From assembly GCF_011386835.1 (NCBI RefSeq), contig NC_088805.1, forward strand, positions 14,876,836 through 14,940,835: a DNA stretch of 64,000 bases, given 5' to 3'. Each line of letters starts with the position of its first letter. Position 1 is the first letter of the stretch. The notes beneath the pieces are model-generated. The model did no database searches. It saw nothing but the letters and a program-made list of their open reading frames with translations, and was not told the origin of the DNA. This stretch comes from Chrysemys picta bellii (Eukaryota; Chordata; Testudines; Emydidae). The position numbers and the translations under genes were made by a program. Below, piece by piece: positions 32,853 to 44,356 of this stretch.

Positions 32853-34712
32853 TCACAGATTCGTGTATGTCCTGTCTGGTGTGCTGTGCAGTGAGTGCTG
32901 CACTTCAGGACAGCTATACTGCATGGTGATGAGGGTTGAGTGCAGAGGGTAAGGGTCATGGTTTTCAGGGCTGGATGGTGAAGATACTGGTATTGGAGGC
33001 AGCTGGTGGCATGAAGAACACGGAAGTTGAGGAAAGTGGGTTGGAGGTGACAGTGGGGCACAACGGAAAGAGTTTTGGGACAAGGGCTGTGGGGGGGGGT
33101 GGCGTTTGCGTTTGCGGTACTGCTCCTTCTGCATGGCTACGAGCTACTGGATAGTGTCTGCTTGGCACTCCAGGATGCTTATGGGCCGATCCATGCTTTG
33201 CTGCTGGTGCTCCGTGCTTTGCTGCCGGTGCGCTGCGTTTTCCTGGCGGATCCTGCTTTCTCTCTCCCTCCAGTTCTGTGCTTTCTCATTCTCTTTAATA
33301 GATTGCCGCATCACTTCTTGCAGCATGTCTTCTTTGCTTTTTCGTGGTCTCTTCCTGAGTCTTTGCAGTCTCTGAACAGGTGATAAGAGGGACGGCTGCA
33401 GTCTCAAGGTTGATGCAGCTGTATAGGCAAAATGCAACATTTAACAAAGGTAGCATTGTTTATACCAGACAGAGTAATGATTCCCCCGCACTTAAGGAGT
33501 AGAAAACACACAGGGTCTACACAATTGCATAATTTTCCCGTCCGAAACAGAGCAGACACATCCCACGGGAGCCTCCAAATGGTGATTAAGGGGGACTGAT
33601 TGTTTCAGGGCTGCACTGTCCTCTGGGTTTCTGTGCCTTGGGGAGAGCCAACAGCTTCAGGGGGCACCTACACTGAACACTGTCCCAACATTTTCCACAG
33701 GAGTTCCTCCTGGACGATATCTCGCTGCTGAGGGTGACCTGGGAAGCAAGGGAGGGTCTTCTACTGCAATGCAGTTTCCACCCGGGCCCATATGCTGCTT
33801 GCCTGTGTGCAGCAATGGTCCCCCCACCCCTCGCGGCACAGTGGCGCGGACACGTTAGCCTGGCTGGGACAAGGACCACAGTGTCTCTCCTGATAAACCT
33901 GCACAAGCACATTGCACACGTTCTGGATGAGACATTCGAGGAGATTAGCAACACCGATTACTGCGATGTGATAAACCACATCAATGCACTATTCCTCATC
34001 TAGGCATGCATGCCTAACCATCCTCTCCCAAAGAATCTGCACTGAAAAAATTCCTTCCCGAAAAAAAAACCCACTTACCGGGAACCTGCTCTTCTGTTTG
34101 TCCTCCACCAAGTACCGGCCGCTGCGACTGGCTACCTTCCTCCTGGCTCGAGAAGAGCTCCTGGCTGCATGGCTCCAGGGATTCCGGGGTGTCTCCATCC
34201 GGCCCACCACCCTCACTCCCGTTTTCCTCCTCCTCCTCCTCTTCCTCCTCCCCCCCCCCCACCGGCTCTGAAGTGTCCATGGTGGTGCTCAGAGTGGAGG
34301 TGGGGTTAACCCCAAGTATCGCATCCAGCTCTTTGTAGAATCGGCAGGTCACGGGGGGAGCACCCGAGCGGCTGTTTGCGTTGCGGGCTTTGCGGTAGGC
34401 ACTCCGCAGCTCCTTCACTTTAATCCTGCACTGCAGGGCGTCCCGGTCATAGCCCCTTTCCATCATGTCCTTTGATACCTTCCTGAAGGTATCATAATTC
34501 CTACGGCTGGAGTGCAGCGGGGACTGGACAGCTTCCTCCTCACAAACACTGATGAGGTCCAGCAACTCGCCATTGCTCCACGCTGGGGCTCGCTTGGTGC
34601 GTGGAGGTATGGTCACCTGGAAAGATTCGCTGTTAGCACTCCACGCCACGCTGGGCTGAGCAAACAGGAAGGGGATTTTTAAAATTCCCGGGGAATGTAA
34701 AGGGTGGGTCAC
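32853..34712 (-). pseudogene. H2 Myb/SANT-like partner gene with a premature stop
   Basis: Exon 1 (34079-34712) is open. From its N-terminal end it encodes TKRAPAWSNGELLDLI and further aromatic positions of a trihelix-like Myb/SANT domain (about residues 38-125), then an acidic Glu run. It ends at a GTAAGT donor. Exon 2 (32853-33418, after an AG acceptor, phase-compatible) encodes the basic KRPRKSKED stretch but meets a TAG at 33144-33146, where H1 has GAG. Family role: DNA-binding helper of the transposase. The splice joining is inferred. Confidence 0.75.
33703..34003 (+). other. H2 open reading frame of unknown meaning
   Basis: Counterpart of the frame at 5713-6013: about 100 codons after a TTTCCACAG acceptor-like site. 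No domain recognised. Confidence 0.3.
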
Positions 34713-35021
34713 ATGGTTGGTTACCTGAGGCCAGTGCAGTAGAGTTTGAACTGATGACCAGAGTGGCTAGAACTGGCATTGTGGGATACTGCCGAATACT
34801 TCTGGAGGCCATTCACAGCGCATAGGGCGGCCACACTGGCACCGCAGCGCTGCAGCGGCAGCGCAATACACGCTATTCCTCTCGGGGACGTGGAGTACAT
34901 GCAGCGCTGCAGCCACGGAGATACATCGCTGCAAATGCCTTGCCAGTGTGGATGGAGAGTGAGTTACAGCGCTGGGGGCAGCTTTACAGCGCTGTAACTC
35001 GCAAGTGTAGCCAAGGGCTGA

Positions 35022-36438
35022 AAAGAATAAAATGGGATTTGGGATACACCTGGATTTTCCCCGTTTACTCTTCTGCAGATGGGTGACATAGTTCAGTTAT
35101 GACTGGGCAGTAGGGGGCGCTGTCTCCCTGCATTTCTATCATGAATTGTTTACAATGGAATAAAGTAACTGTTCAATACACACTTTTAAAGAGCCTGGTG
35201 CACAGACCGTGGTGTTTGAACAGCTGTGTCCTTTCAGATCCCTCATTGAGACCGAGTGGGGGGGAGGAGTGAGACACAAAATCAGAGACACCCAAATGTA
35301 CTGATTTAGTTGGAGGGAACAATCTTAGTATGAGACAAGAGACAACAGGGGGCGATAGACCGGCCTGTGGGTGGCAGAAGGCAGCAATGAGACAATCCTG
35401 GCAGCGGGATGGGAAGGGTCACAGCACACCCATGGCCTCACTGCTGTCAGTTTGTTTCTAGGCATCACGGCAAAGGGGAGCTGGAAGGAGGGTGGCAGGA
35501 GGGGAATGAGTTAGTTCTGGGGTGTTCCCAGGGCGCGTGTCCACGCGTGAGGGGCAGCATGGGGGAAGCTGGCCCGGCTGCACTGTAGTGGTGGCGGCAG
35601 TGACCCCTCTCCATGTGCATGTGATAGAAAATATCTGTGTGCCCAGCGATGCAAAGCTCGTCCATTGCTCTCTACATGTCAGACGTGCTGAGCTAACGTT
35701 ACGCTAACGACCCCTCCCAGCACCCCGTAACGGCCGTTCACAGAGTAAAGGCCAAATTCAGAGCTGAGCACCCCTAGCTGTATCCACATGGAACTGACAC
35801 CCCCTTTTGCCCGCGTAAAGGGATTTAGATGCACAAAGATGTAGCTCGGCACCTTTATAAATCTGCCCCGTTCTCCTTTGGCTCAAGATATTGATGCTCC
35901 TGCTTTAGCTCTCGCGTTCTCCTGTTCAGTCCCTGGTGATAATCTAGACGACAATCGTTACAGCGTGTTTGGCCCATGTAACATTTATATGTTTGCTTCC
36001 ATGTAGATAGGCTGTAAGCAGCAGCTGCAGCTAAGAAATTATTTGGTCAGAGAGACTAAGTAGTGACCAGATTTACTCTGCTATATGTGTAGCTTGTAAA
36101 CGTGTGATTCCCTATAACTAAAAATAAACATTTCTCCTAGATCTAACTCCCTGCACAGACAGTTAGACAGAACTGGTCAGTCTGCGTGCTAGCACCACCT
36201 ACTTGTTCTAAATATTATTCAGGAAGTAGGTTTAAGTAAAGCCCCTTGTATTAAATTAATAACAGCAAAACCCTGTTTCAACTTGAACTTGAAATAATAC
36301 ATGAAAATGTACAGTTTTATGGGGAGTTACTTTTTTTAAGAAAAAACATTATTTAAAATAAATTTGAGGTTAATTTTGAAACTTGAGTGTCTATGTACTT
36401 GTTAATAGTCAGGCTTTAGATTTTCAAAAGACCTGCAG
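35022..36438. repeat. Flank after H2 and V11 upstream region
   Basis: Resumes the target flank at AAAAGAATAAAATGG, then a shortened spacer (repeat-like part from about 35314) and AT-rich DNA before V11. Also found after H3 and H4. No gene. Confidence 0.65.
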
Positions 36439-36498
36439 CCAATGAACAGGGAGCAGATTTGCGTGAAGGGGCCGTTCTCCAGCGCTGGGGGTTTAAGA
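36439..36498 (+). promoter_or_regulatory. V11 promoter with variant octamer
   Basis: CCAAT 36439-36443, then ATTTGCGT at 36457-36464 instead of ATTTGCAT, and TTTAAGA 36492-36498. The octamer change is unique among the promoters here. Confidence 0.75.
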
Positions 36499-36565
36499 GA
36501 GAATCGGAGGGTCCCACCCAGAGACCCGTTTGCCTCAGGAAGCCGAGCTCGTCTGGATTCCCACC

Positions 36566-37040
36566 ATGGCCTGGGCCCCTCTGCTCCTCGCGCTGCTCAC
36601 TTACTGCTCAGGTGAGGGAATTGTTTGCTTTAGTGACAAAAATATGAAGGACACTTGCAGGTGAGGAGGTTTGTCTGTGAGGATCCAGAGTCCTTGTGCT
36701 GAGTGTGTTTGTAATGTTGATTTCAGGGGTCAGTTCGCAGCCCGTGGTGACTCAGGAGCCCTCGATGTCGGTGACCCCAGGAGGGGCTGTCACTCTGTCC
36801 TGCAGCCTGAGCCCTGGAGCCATCACCACCGGCAGCTATCCAGCCTGGTTCCAGCAGAAACCAGGCTCTGCTCTTCGACAGCTTATATATGAAACTAATA
36901 AGAGACCCTCCGGGATCCCTGCCCGGTTCTCTGGGTCCATATCCGGTAACAACGCTGCCCTGACCATCACCGGTGTCCAGGCAGAGGATGAGGCTGACTA
37001 TTACTGTGCTGTGTATACGGGTAGCAGTAGTAATACATAT
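36566..37040 (+). CDS. IGLV: V11: immunoglobulin lambda variable segment, intact, variant octamer
   Basis: Leader exon 36566-36611, GT-AG intron, V exon 36727-37040; 120 codons. QPVVTQEPS family with C41, W56 (AWFQQKPG), C109 and CDR3 start [11 protein letters not shown] as in V3. The CDR2 region reads [14 protein letters not shown] where relatives have NTNSRP or STNSRP, a local patch of differences within an otherwise near-identical gene. The octamer carries an A-to-G change, which could lower transcription and rearrangement. Confidence 0.92.
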
Positions 37041-37079
37041 CACAGTGATCCAGCCAGATGGGGAACTGAGACAAAAACC
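37041..37079 (+). other. V11 23-RSS
   Basis: CACAGTG 37041-37047, 23-bp spacer, ACAAAAACC 37071-37079. Confidence 0.93.
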
Positions 37080-37658
37080 TCCCCTGTCTTCTCCATGTGA
37101 TTTCCTCCAGCCTGGGCTCTGCCCACAGTTTGGTTCCTGCCTGCAAGAGATGAGACACTGATTGCTCCTCCTTAGGAATTTCAGCCACCAGCCCTTGAAA
37201 TCAGCAGGGGGCGCTGCTCCACCCCTCCCCATTCACTCCCTCTGAAGGACATGTCAGCCGCTCTTATGCTCTCTGCTTGGTCTGTCTAGCATCCACTACT
37301 TTTGCTGCGTTATAGATCCCTGTGTTACAGATCCATCACTACCTGGTTCAAACTAGGAGCAGACGGCCACATGTTCTTTGGGTAAAGAGACACCTCTCCG
37401 CTAACACAGTTCCCCTATGTTACCCCATCAACTGAATAATACCTGGAATGGCCTGAAAGTGAGAGGAAAGATGTAGGAGATCACTTTATGCGTCCCCGTT
37501 CCCATGCCTGGATGAAGTGTCCAGTTATAGGATGTATTCTAAAATAGATTATATCACAATCCCATTTGTTCTTAGCCAAAAGTTAGACCCAGGAGCTTTG
37601 GGGATTGCCCAGGGCCACAGACCTGCAGCCCTGTCCCAGCCATTGGAGCAACACACAC
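37080..37658. repeat. V11 3' flank
   Basis: Paralogous to 7351-7935; no gene. Confidence 0.6.
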
Positions 37659-38449
37659 AGGGCTGCCAGGTGTCCAGGTTTTGACAGCTAAGTGGGGCTA
37701 AGGCAGGCTCCCTACCTGCCGTGGCTCTGCATGGCTCCCGGAAGCAGCGGCATGTCCCCCCCTCTGGCTCCAATGCATAGGGGCAGCCAGGGGGCTCCCC
37801 ACGCTGCCCCCGCCCGAAGCACCAGCTCTGCAACTCCCATTGGCTGGGATTGGTGGCCAATGGGAGCTGTGGGGACGGCGCCTGCGGACGGGGCAGCATG
37901 AAGGGCCGCCTGGCCATGCATCCACGTAGAAGCCAGAGGGGGGGACATGCTGCTGCTTCCAGGAGCCACTAGAGGTAAGCACCTGTACTACTGACCCTCT
38001 CCTGCGCCCCAACCCTGTGCCCCAGCCCTGATCCCCCTCCTGCCCTCTGAACCCTTCAGTCCCAGCCCGGAGCACCCTCCTACACCCCAAACCTCTAATC
38101 CTCAGCCACACCTCAGAGCCCCCACCCACACCCTGAACCCCTCATTTCTGGCCCCACCCCAGCCGGAGCCCTCACCCCCTCTCACATCCCAACCCACTGT
38201 CTCAGCCTTGAGTCCCCTTCCACACCCTGAACTCCTCATTTCTGGCAACACTCTGGAGTCCACACGCCCTTCTGCACCCCAACCCCCTGAGCCAGCCCAG
38301 TGAACATGAGTGAGTGAGTGACGGTGGGGAGAGCGATCAAGAGATGGAGGGGGGCAGGCAGTGAGCGGGGGTGGGGCCTCAGAAGAGGGAAAGGGCAGGG
38401 GGCGGAGCGAGAGTGTTCGGTTTTGTGTGAGTAGAAAGTTGGCAACCTT
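37659..38449. mobile_element. Probable non-autonomous hAT-like element, copy 2
   Basis: Counterpart of 7936-8743 with the same ends and flanking ACACACAC/AGACACAC. Boundary tentative. Confidence 0.4.
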
Positions 38450-38534
38450 AGACACACATGGGGGCAGCAGAGCTTGAGAAAGCTGAGGACACAGTTCAAG
38501 ACCATCTCGGGTCACAGACCCCCCCACTCCTAAC

Positions 38535-39819
38535 CAGGGCCGCCCAGTGGGGGGGCAAGTGGGGCAATTTGCCTCAGGCCTCGCAGGGGCCCCCACTAGA
38601 ATGTCGGAGGCTCCCCCCTGCCTCCACCTTCCCCCCTCTCCCGGAGCCCAGCGAGCCGTGTCTAGGCACGGCTCTGGACAGCGCTGCCGCGGCGTAGCTC
38701 CAGCAGGGCCTGAGCTCCCAGTGCTCGGAGCCGCGGGGTGAGGGGACGGGGCTGCGAGCTGCGGCCGAGCGGCGGGAGCTCAGGCCCTGCTGGAGTTACG
38801 CCGCAGCAACGCTGTCCTGGGCTGTGCCTGGACGCAGCTCCCTGGGCTCCGGGAGATGGGGGAGGTGGGGGTAAGAAGCGGCATGGTAAGCCCCTCTGAG
38901 CCGGACACCCCCCGACCCCAGCCCCTCTGAGCCGGACCCCCCCACCCCCAGCCCCTCTGAGCCGGACCCCCCCCACCCGACCCCATCCCCCCACAGCCCT
39001 GACACCCAGCTCCGAGCCCAGCCCCTCTGAGCCAGACACCCCCTAACCCCAGCCCCCGCAGCCTTGACCCCCAGCTCCGAGCCCAGCCCCTCTGAGGTGG
39101 GCACCCCCGACCCCATCCCCCCGCAGCCCTGTCCCCCAGCTCCGAGCCCAGCCCTTCTGAGCCGGATCCCCCCACCCCGACCCCATCCCCCCGCAGCCCT
39201 GTCCCCCAGCTCCGAGCCCAGCCCCTCTGAGCCGGATCCCCCCACCCGACCCCGTCCCCCCACAGCCCTGACCACCAGCTTCGAGCCCAGCCCCTCTGAT
39301 CCGGACCCCACCACACGACCCCATCCCCCCACAGCCCTCCCCCCAGCTCCGAGCCCAGCCCCTCTGAGGTGGGCACCCCCCGGCCCCATCCCCCCACAGC
39401 CCTGATCCCCAGCTCTGAGCCCAGCCCCTCTGAGATGGGAACCCCCTGACCCCAGCCCCCCACAGCCCTGACCCCTAGCTCTGAGCCCAGTCCCTGTAAG
39501 TCGGGAACCCCCCAACCCAGAGCCCAGCTCCCCACCCAGCCCTGGGCAACAGCTGCGCCACCCCAAGGCAGCGACAGCCCATTGGCACCAACCATCACCA
39601 TTACCCAGCGACAGCCCATTATGTAATTGCAAATGTATACATACCATTAAAGCATTTAATGTTCTTAAATAATGTTATTAAAAATTATTTTGAATGTATT
39701 TCACTGGTTATTTTTTACATTTCCAAATACATGTTACTATAGTATTGCAACTTTTTTTTATGGAAGGGGCCCCTGAAATTGCTTTGCCTCAGACACCCTG
39801 AATCCTCTAGGCGGCCCTG
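38535..39819. mobile_element. hAT-type element with internal minisatellite, copy 2
   Basis: 1285 bp with a perfect CTCCTAAC duplication (38527-38534, 39820-39827). Ends CAGGGCCGCCCAGTGG and GGCGGCCCTG. Confidence 0.85.
38888..39530. repeat. GC-rich minisatellite, copy 2 (shortest)
   Basis: Same unit family as 9183-10135 but about 640 bp long. The long - strand glycine-rich frames are a by-product. Confidence 0.85.
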
Positions 39820-39827
39820 CTCCTAAC

Positions 39828-41330
39828 CCTGGTGGCACAAACGCTGCCCGTGAGCCCTGGGAATTTCCCAGCTAACTTTCCCGCTGTCTCACAGGCCCCG
39901 TGGTGCTAACACAGATCCATTCTCCTGTAGCTCAGGGAGTTGGGTCTGGGCTTAGCTGCAAACCTTTCAGTCCCACGTTATCCAGCAGAAGAAGCAAAGC
40001 AGGGCCCAAACCCCCTTTGAAAGTGCCCCTGGCCGTCTGCTGTGCAGTGTGGAGGGAGGCCCAGAGCCCAGTAGGATGCAGGTTTCACCAGGAAGGGAGG
40101 AGTTCTGGAGGGAAGGGAATGGTGCCATCAGCTGCTTCAGCCCTTGGGTTCCCCGGCTGATCATTGTAGAATCAGGCAGAATTTTCCTTCTTCCCATGCC
40201 AAAGCTCGGCAGTGAGGGCAGCTGTCAGGCCCTGAGCACTGGCCTGTGCTCCTCAAGCAGGTTTATAAATTGCCAGGAGCCCAGATCCCAGGGGACGAGA
40301 GATCCTGGTCACACAACGCAGCCCTGGAGTTAGAGACAATTCTTATAAAGCGCTGAGTTCTGCAGCTTAGAGTGACTGCTGGGAACCGCTGTAAATGTGA
40401 CCTTCCCCGCCGGGGGGAGCTCTTCATCCATAATGTCCATTGTCCAGGCCAGAGGAGCATAAGGCTACCAACAGCTGGGATACAGAAGCCTCTCTGGGCT
40501 TCTCAGGCGTGTTTATCTATACAAAGAAATCTCCGATTTGCAATAGTGTGAAACCAGCCACAGGCATCCCCCCCACCCTGTGCACTCCAGGGTCCGTTCC
40601 CTCCCCAACCTGCTTCAGATTCCAGGCACCCCCCTGTTTCCTGGTTTGGGGGAAAGGGGCAGACAGGGGTGAGCAGCAGGCAAGCGGGTGCAGATGGGGC
40701 ATGTGCACAGAGCAGGTATGAAGCTAAAAGCCAAGTGACTTTTGCAGCAACAGTTTAATTCAAAGTTCTCCTGGGACCCAACACGTGTCATTCTCGGGGG
40801 TGACACTGACCTGTCCCTCTGCTGGGATCTGAACAGAGATCAGAGCAGGAACACGAGCTCCCAGCAAGAGATTTTCCAGCTGGGACCCCAACAACTTCCC
40901 TCCTCCCGTCCCATCTCCACCTCCTTCCCCAGATGTCAGAGCATGTGACAGAGCTGTATCCTGTGCCCTAGAGTCTGAACCAGTCCGTCCAGGGCATCCC
41001 TACAGGACACGCAGGAGAGGGATGTGATGGCTTTACCCAGGGTTACTGGGACCAGAAACGCTCCCTGGTAATTCAGTGCCAGTGTGTGTGTGTGCAGGAG
41101 GGGGTGGTTATGAAATCCCATCATAATCCATGTGCGCCATGCAGGTAAATGAGTGACGGCACATTTCCCGGTCGGAGCTCTCCGCACTGGGATCACATTG
41201 GCTTCCCCTGAGCAAATGATAAAGCAGAGGGGCCTTTCTTCCTTCTGTCACATGGGACCTTAGAGAGCGATTCTGCCCAGGCAATCTGCAGGGCTCAGCT
41301 TCGATATGAGAAACCACCAGCATCAGGCAG
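39828..41330. other. V12 upstream region with a possible V-like exon relic
   Basis: Counterpart of 10430-11935. The V-like relic starts after the AG at about 39895 (VVLTQIHSPVAQG). No other gene. Confidence 0.4.
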
Positions 41331-41372
41331 ATTTGCATGAAGGGGCCGTTCCCCAGCGCTGGGGGTTTAAGA
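41331..41372 (+). promoter_or_regulatory. V12 promoter
   Basis: Octamer ATTTGCAT 41331-41338 and TTTAAGA 41366-41372; no CCAAT. Confidence 0.78.
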
Positions 41373-41439
41373 GAGAATCAGAGGTTCCCAGCCAGAAACC
41401 CGTTTGCCTCAGGAAGCCGAGCTCCTCTGGATTCCCACC

Positions 41440-41908
41440 ATGGCCTGGGCCCCTCTGCTCCTCACGCTGCTCACTTACTGCTCAGGTGAGGGAATTGTTT
41501 GATTCAGTGACAAGAACATTAAAGGAACTTGCAGGTGAGGAGGTTTGTCTGTGAGGATCCGGAGTCCTTGTGCTGAGTGTGTTTGTAATGTTGATTTCAG
41601 GGGTCAGTTCGCAGCCCGTGGTGACTCAGGAGCCCTCGATGTCGGTGACCCCAGGAGGGGCTGTCACTCTGTCCTGCAGCCTGAGCACTGGAGCCGTCAC
41701 CACCGGCAACTATCCAGCCTGGTACCAGCAGAAACCAGGCTCTGCTCCTCGGACACTTATATACACCAATAGCAGACCCTCCGGGATCCCTGCCCGGTTC
41801 TCTGGGTCCATATCCGGTAACAACGCTGTCCTGACCATCACCGGTGTCCAGGCAGAGGATGAGGCTGACTATTACTGTGCTGTGTTTACCGGCAGTGGTA
41901 GTTGGACT
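41440..41908 (+). CDS. IGLV: V12: immunoglobulin lambda variable segment, intact, short CDR2
   Basis: Leader exon 41440-41485, GT-AG intron, V exon 41601-41908; 118 codons. QPVVTQEPS family with C41, W56 (AWYQQKPG), C108 and CDR3 start [13 protein letters not shown]2 is one codon shorter than in the other members (LIYTNSRP). V14 shares this and nearly all other bases, so the two arose by the recent 8.4-kb tandem duplication. Confidence 0.93.
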
Positions 41909-41947
41909 CACAGTGATCCAGCCAGATGGGGAACTGAGACAAAAACC
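41909..41947 (+). other. V12 23-RSS
   Basis: CACAGTG 41909-41915, 23-bp spacer, ACAAAAACC 41939-41947. Confidence 0.93.
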
Positions 41948-42790
41948 TCCCCTGTCTTCACCCCGCCATCTCCTCCAGCCTAGGCTCTGCACTGGCTGCA
42001 CAGTTTGGTTCCTCCCTTCAATACATCACACACTGATTGCTCCTTTTTAAGAATTACAGCCGTTTGCTGTCAGCAGGGGTCGCTGCTCCACCCACTCCCC
42101 ATTCTCTCCCTCTGGGGGCGATGTCAGCCACTGTTATGCTCATTGCTTGGTCTGTCTGGCAGGAACAACTATTCCTGCCTTATAGATCCCTGCGTTACAC
42201 CCACTACCTGGGTGAAACTGGGAGCAGACGGCCACATGCTCCTTGGGTAAAGTGACACATCTCCCCTACCACAGTTCTCCTTTGTTACCCCACCAGCTGG
42301 ACCACACCCTGAATGTCCTGGAAGTTAGAGGAAATGTAGGAAAGATCTATCAGATCCCTTAGTCCATTCCAGTTGCCGGGGTTGCATGAAGTGTCCAGAT
42401 ACAGGGTGTAGCAGAGAATGTTTGATATGATATGATATAAAGTGTTCAGATACAGATAATATACGATATGAAAATGCCTCCTTCCTAGGACCTCCTCCCT
42501 GGCCATGTCCCAGTGGCTTTGCAGCTTCTCTGATTCGCCGCAGAAGTTCATTAGTGCCTCCCTGGCCCCTTCTCCTCCTGACCCTGCAGCCCAGCAAGCC
42601 ACTGGCCCGTGGCCATGTCCAGTTCCCTGTGGGCCAGTCTCAGTGCTCAGGTACCGCAGTGATGGGGGCGGCATAAGAACCTCAATAGAAAAGTTCATCT
42701 GCTGGCTGCAGAGTCAGTGTCCCGCGGCAGGAAGGGCCGGGGCTGTCCTAGCTAAAGCAGGAGTGATGGTGGCTGTGTCCCAAAGCTCCC
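41948..42790. repeat. V12 3' flank
   Basis: Holds the uninterrupted relatives of the hAT and MITE target sites at 12757 and 14088, and a short GATAT run at about 42425. No gene. Confidence 0.55.
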
Positions 42791-42799
42791 CCTCCCCTC

Positions 42800-42960
42800 C
42801 ATGGAGAGACAGGAGTGTGCCCAGCAGTGGAGCTAGACATTGAAATACAGGGTCAGATGAACAAGCGGAGGGTCAGCTAGTAAGAGACCTCCCCGGCCTG
42901 TATTTATAGATAGAGACTGGCCTAATGTGATGTCCCAGCCCTGTTACAAGATGGGTACTG
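42800..42960 (+). mobile_element. LTR-retroelement fragment before V13
   Basis: Matches the 3' part of the remnant at 26581-27960 (CPAVELDIEIQG, then a RDW-containing stretch). No LTR or gag remains. The MITE seen at 14851 is absent. Confidence 0.45.
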
Positions 42961-42961
42961 C

Positions 42962-43534
42962 ATGGACGAGCTGACCATAGGACGACCCTCACTTGGACAC
43001 GGGCTCTTGGGCCAGGGGCTCAGAGGCAGGGCCGAGGTGCATGGACTGGACAGCTTGGGGCAGATGGTTGAGAGAGTTGGGCAAGGGACGCCAAGTCGAA
43101 TACAGGCCCTGGAGACACAGTTACAGGCGGCAAACCGAGCGCTGGGGGAGGTGAAAGCCTCATGCCAGACAATAATAGAGGAGGCTGCAAAACCAAAGCG
43201 AGAACTGATTCACACAAGACCAGACCTGGTACGAAAAGGACTGTGGGCAGCAACTCAAGCTGGAACAAGCTGCACTGTTCAACTCTCCTGCACCATCAGC
43301 AGTGGGTCCCCGATCCCACACGCCACCTGGCACCAGCCGAAAATTGGAAATACTCCAAAATATCTTCTGTGGTACAAATCCAATGCTGCCAAGCACCAGG
43401 GCACTGGGGTCCCCAGTCACTTCTCTGGGTCCAAAGATGCGACTAATACAACTAGCAACCCAACCATCACCATGACTGATGTCCAAGCAGACGATGAGGC
43501 TGGTTATTACTGTGGCACATGGAGTGGGTTGCTG
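42962..43534 (+). pseudogene. V13: chimeric open frame joining a helical segment to a lambda V domain
   Basis: An open frame from 42962 runs through the RSS to 43699. Residues 1-95 or so are not V-like: they contain RIQALETQLQAANRALGEV, with hydrophobic residues at roughly heptad spacing, suggesting a coiled coil. From about 43252 it continues as V sequence (GTSCTVQLSC, ATWHQPKIG, VPSHFSGSKDA, EAGYYCGTWSGLL). There is no octamer, leader or signal peptide, and the first framework strand is missing, so a normal light chain cannot be made. It keeps an intact RSS. The matching frame in V5 has stops. Origin of the upstream half unknown; it may be retroelement-derived. Confidence 0.7.
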
Positions 43535-43573
43535 CACAGTGATGCAGCCAGACTGAGAACTTACACAAAACCC
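43535..43573 (+). other. V13 23-RSS
   Basis: CACAGTG 43535-43541, 23-bp spacer, ACAAAACCC 43565-43573. Confidence 0.85.
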
Positions 43574-44356
43574 TTGTGTTCCAGCAGCCCGTACGGCGCA
43601 TGGCTCCAGTCTGTGTGTGTCTGGGCGCGACGCTCCTCCACACAGATGTGTTGGGGTTTAACTAGGCACATTCCAATCACCAGTGAGGGGCACTACTAAG
43701 GACTATCAGGGTCTGGACATTGAAGGCCAAATCTTGGGTCCCTTGACCCATTGGGCATTTTGCCGTTCGTTGTCCATGGGACCAGGATTAGACCCTTCAT
43801 GGAGCCTCACTGTGGTTCCCAGACCCAGTGATAATCCCCCCAAAACACTGCAATGTCCCGTTCCCAAATGCATGCCGTGGGAGGAGAGACTCCTGTCCGT
43901 TAAATTCCAGCTCACCCTGCAGTGCCAACCCAGTGAGATTCAGAGCCCGAACAGCTGGGTGTTAGATCCCAGAGCCCAGGCATTTCACACACAAGAACAA
44001 AGCCAGGGTAGCAAAGGAACAGATCCTGCCCATGGTACGAACAGTACCATGAGGAACGGCCGAGCCTGCGAAATGACCAGGATAAACAAGACACAGAAGG
44101 GGCTCCCCATGGTGGGGACATTGAGAGCAACCAAGTAGTAAAGACCCCACCACTCGCGCCAGTCCTATTATAGGCATATCTGACAAGTCATGGGAGTACC
44201 CAAGTCCTAGCTATTCCTAAAGTAAATATTAGCCCAGAGGGACCAATTGGACCAATTGGATGGACACAATAAGACGCAGCCACACTCATGAATGGCAAAC
44301 TGGGCTGTAGGTAGCTGGGACCTGTCATGAATCTCTCCTTAAACTCCAGAGACTGA
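43574..44356. repeat. V13 3' flank up to H3
   Basis: Counterpart of 49-824. ACCAATTGG is duplicated at about 44241-44258. Ends with the Harbinger target TGA at 44354-44356. Confidence 0.65.

Larger units (their letters stand above)
27999..34189. repeat. Segmental duplication of 1-6199 (block A2)
   Basis: Position 1 corresponds to 27999 and the offset drifts only by small indels to 34189, where H1 is truncated. It includes the V1/V9 signal, spacer, leader relic (V2/V10) and Harbinger (H1/H2), with few differences by eye. Confidence 0.9.
31047..35018 (+). mobile_element. H2: PIF/Harbinger element, both ends present
   Basis: 3972 bp between GGCCTTGGCTACACTTG and CAAGTGTAGCCAAGGGC, with target TGA on both sides (31044-31046, 35019-35021). 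It carries a + transposase gene and a convergent - Myb/SANT-like gene. Both terminal repeats are kept but both genes are damaged: the transposase by a frameshift shared with H1, the partner by a stop in exon 2. Confidence 0.93.
36439..42158. repeat. Second copy of the triplicated V-to-V block
   Basis: Paralogous to 6711-12764 and 58094-63909. Each copy runs from a V gene with CDR3 TGSSSNTY, through the hAT-like and minisatellite-bearing elements, to a second V gene with a CCAAT-less promoter. Differences are concentrated in the minisatellite. Confidence 0.85.
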
